Shown here: positions 5,965 through 7,276 of the stretch, in pieces | Layout: every line of letters starts with the position of its first letter | How positions within the stretch are numbered: the stretch's first letter is position 1 | Source: Clostridiales bacterium | GTDB taxonomy: Bacteria > Bacillota > Clostridia > Oscillospirales > Oscillospiraceae | Direction of reading: 5' to 3' | Assembly (NCBI GenBank): GCA_021199695.1 | Contig: JAJQHP010000072.1 | Location: 1-7,276, forward strand | Length of the DNA: 7,276 nucleotides | Translations under genes and position numbers: made by a program | Notes under the pieces: generated by a model | Told to the model about the DNA's origin: nothing | Database searches by the model: none | What the model saw: only the letters and a program-made list of their open reading frames with translations

Positions 5965-7276
5965 ATGGAGCTTACCATTTCTCAGCTGGTGGAGTATGCC
6001 GTCCGCCATGGGCTGATCGGGGAGGGCGACCGGGTGTGGGCCGCCAACCGTCTGCTGGAGGCGCTGGGCCTGGAGGGCTTTGGCGGCCTGACCCCGGTGG
6101 AGGAGCTGCCGCCCCTCCAGGACATTCTGGACGGGATGAACCGGTACGCCTATGAACACGGGCTCATTCAGGGGGACACCCCCTCCTTCACCGACCTGTA
6201 TGACACGGGGCTGATGGGTCTGCTGACCCCCCGGCCCTCGGAGACGGCGCGGCAGTTCTGGGAGGCCTACGCCCGCAGCCCGGAGGAGGCCACAAGCTGG
6301 TACTATGCCTTCTCCGGCGACACCAACTATATCCGCCGGGACCGCATCGCAAAGGACGTGAAGTGGCTGGCGGAGACGGAGTACGGCACCCTGGACATCA
6401 CCATCAACCTGTCCAAGCCGGAGAAGGACCCCCGGGCCATCGCCGCCGCCGGAAAGGCGGTGTCGGTGAAGTACCCCAAGTGCCTGCTCTGTGTGGAGAA
6501 CGAGGGCTATGCCGGACGGCTGGACCACCCCGCCCGCCAGAACCACCGGGTCATTCCCCTGAAGCTGGCGGGGGAGGACTACTGCCTCCAGTACTCCCCC
6601 TATGTCTACTACAACGAGCACTGCATCGTCTTTAACCGGAAGCACATCCCCATGGCCATCGACCGGCGGTGCTTCGACCACCTGCTGGAGTTCGTCACCG
6701 TATTCCCCCACTATTTCGTCGGCTCCAACGCGGACCTCCCCATCGTGGGAGGGAGCGTCCTGAGCCATGACCACTATCAGGGGGGCCGGTATACCTTCGC
6801 CATGGAGCGGGCCCCGGTGGAGACGGAGCTCTCCATCCCGGGCTATGAGGACCTGTCCGCCGGCATCGTCCGGTGGCCCATGTCGGTCATCCGGCTCCGG
6901 GGAGCGGACCCGGTCCGGGTGGCGGAGTGCAGCGAGCACATCCTGAACGTCTGGCGGGGCTATTCCGACCCGGCGGCGGACATCCTGGCGGAGACGGACG
7001 CTCCCCACAACACCATCACCCCCATCTGCCGCAGAAGGGGGGAGGACTACGAGATGGACCTGGTGCTGCGCAACAACCGGACCACCGAGGAATATCCTCT
7101 GGGCATCTTCCACCCCCATCAGGAGAAGCACCACATCAAGAAGGAGAACATCGGCCTCATCGAGGTCATGGGCCTGGCGGTGCTCCCCGCCCGATTGAAG
7201 GAGGAGCTGGCGGTGCTGGAGCAGCCCCTCCTCTCCGGCGGCGACCTGGACGCCGCCCCCAGGACCGCCTCCCACG
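5965..7276 (+). CDS. galT: UDP-glucose--hexose-1-phosphate uridylyltransferase, class II, C-terminus beyond the window
   Basis: 437 residues are visible and the frame is open at the right edge; class II GalT proteins are usually about 490-500 residues, so roughly 50-60 are missing. The enzyme swaps UMP between UDP-glucose and galactose 1-phosphate, giving UDP-galactose and glucose 1-phosphate, through a uridylylated histidine. The active site is SHDHYQGG (267-274), where H270 aligns with the E. coli nucleophile H166 of HPHGQ. Other class II landmarks are INLSKPEKDP (147-156), PKCLLCVENEGY (171-182, a CxxC pair that may bind metal), YNEHCIVF (216-223) and LGIFHPHQEKHHIKKENIGLIEVMG (379-403, a stretch given here by its key residues H383, H385, H389, H390 and E394). 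AGGAG (5952-5956) is 8 nt before the chosen ATG. An in-frame ATG at 5947 overlaps the galK stop and would add six residues, but has only a weak SD. It is co-transcribed with galK. Confidence 0.95.
   Translation, partial: MELTISQLVEYAVRHGLIGEGDRVWAANRLLEALGLEGFGGLTPVEELPPLQDILDGMNRYAYEHGLIQGDTPSFTDLYDTGLMGLLTPRPSETARQFWEAYARSPEEATSWYYAFSGDTNYIRRDRIAKDVKWLAETEYGTLDITINLSKPEKDPRAIAAAGKAVSVKYPKCLLCVENEGYAGRLDHPARQNHRVIPLKLAGEDYCLQYSPYVYYNEHCIVFNRKHIPMAIDRRCFDHLLEFVTVFPHYFVGSNADLPIVGGSVLSHDHYQGGRYTFAMERAPVETELSIPGYEDLSAGIVRWPMSVIRLRGADPVRVAECSEHILNVWRGYSDPAADILAETDAPHNTITPICRRRGEDYEMDLVLRNNRTTEEYPLGIFHPHQEKHHIKKENIGLIEVMGLAVLPARLKEELAVLEQPLLSGGDLDAAPRTASH

Noticed and set aside
5947..5967. ATG at 5947 overlapping the galK stop as the galT start
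   Set aside because: It is in frame and adds six residues, but the only good SD (AGGAG at 5952-5956) lies downstream of it and is well spaced for the ATG at 5965. It remains a minor alternative.
5827..7275. A 482-residue open frame on the minus strand across galK and galT
   Set aside because: It is antisense to two well-recognised enzymes, low in complexity (rich in G, V, H, Q, P), and has no recognisable domain or SD; long shadow frames are expected in G+C-rich coding DNA.

Overview
This 7.3-kb window is G+C-rich (a little over 60% by eye, with third codon positions dominated by G/C). It is densely packed with short spacers, and strong purine-rich Shine-Dalgarno (SD) sequences (GGAGG type) precede every gene. 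Consensus-like sigma-A promoters, a clostridial-type TrkH/TrkA pair, a class II (Firmicutes-type) GalT and a galactokinase with a GGNHTDH sugar-binding motif suggest a high-GC anaerobic Firmicute, probably an Oscillospiraceae gut bacterium of the Flavonifractor / Lawsonibacter / Oscillibacter kind. The organism assignment is inference.

Layout, left to right. Positions 1-1398 (minus strand) hold the first two genes of an operon that runs off the left edge: a WbqC-family protein (700-1398) followed 22 bp later by an ATP-grasp ligase-like protein (1-677, C-terminus outside the window). Their promoter has a perfect TTGACA -35, a 17-bp spacer and TAGAAT. It lies in the 148-bp gap after trkH and gives an approximately 90-nt leader containing a perfect 8-bp inverted repeat. 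Such genes are typically found near cell-surface polysaccharide loci, but the chemistry of this pair is not known.

Positions 1547-4434 (minus strand) encode a potassium-uptake operon, trkA then trkH. The two genes share the four bases ATGA, so translation is probably coupled. TrkA is the two-lobed NAD/nucleotide-binding gating subunit (472 aa) and TrkH the membrane subunit (490 aa) with all four pore loops intact.

Positions 4435-4654 are a 220-bp divergent regulatory region. It carries one promoter for trkA (leftward), one for galK (rightward), and several inverted repeats that could be operators or mRNA hairpins.

Positions 4655-7276 (plus strand) hold galK and galT, 14 bp apart, the first two enzymes of Leloir galactose utilisation: galactose to galactose 1-phosphate, then exchange with UDP-glucose. 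GalT runs off the right edge, probably lacking about 50-60 C-terminal residues. No galE, transporter or regulator is visible.

There are no RNA genes, CRISPR arrays, insertion sequences or convincing intrinsic terminators. Most of the window is ordinary housekeeping content. The points most worth a second look are the WbqC/ATP-grasp pair with its structured leader, the palindromes in the trkA-galK intergenic region, and the Glu-to-Asn change in the galactokinase sugar-binding motif. I found no clear sign of a wholly new system.
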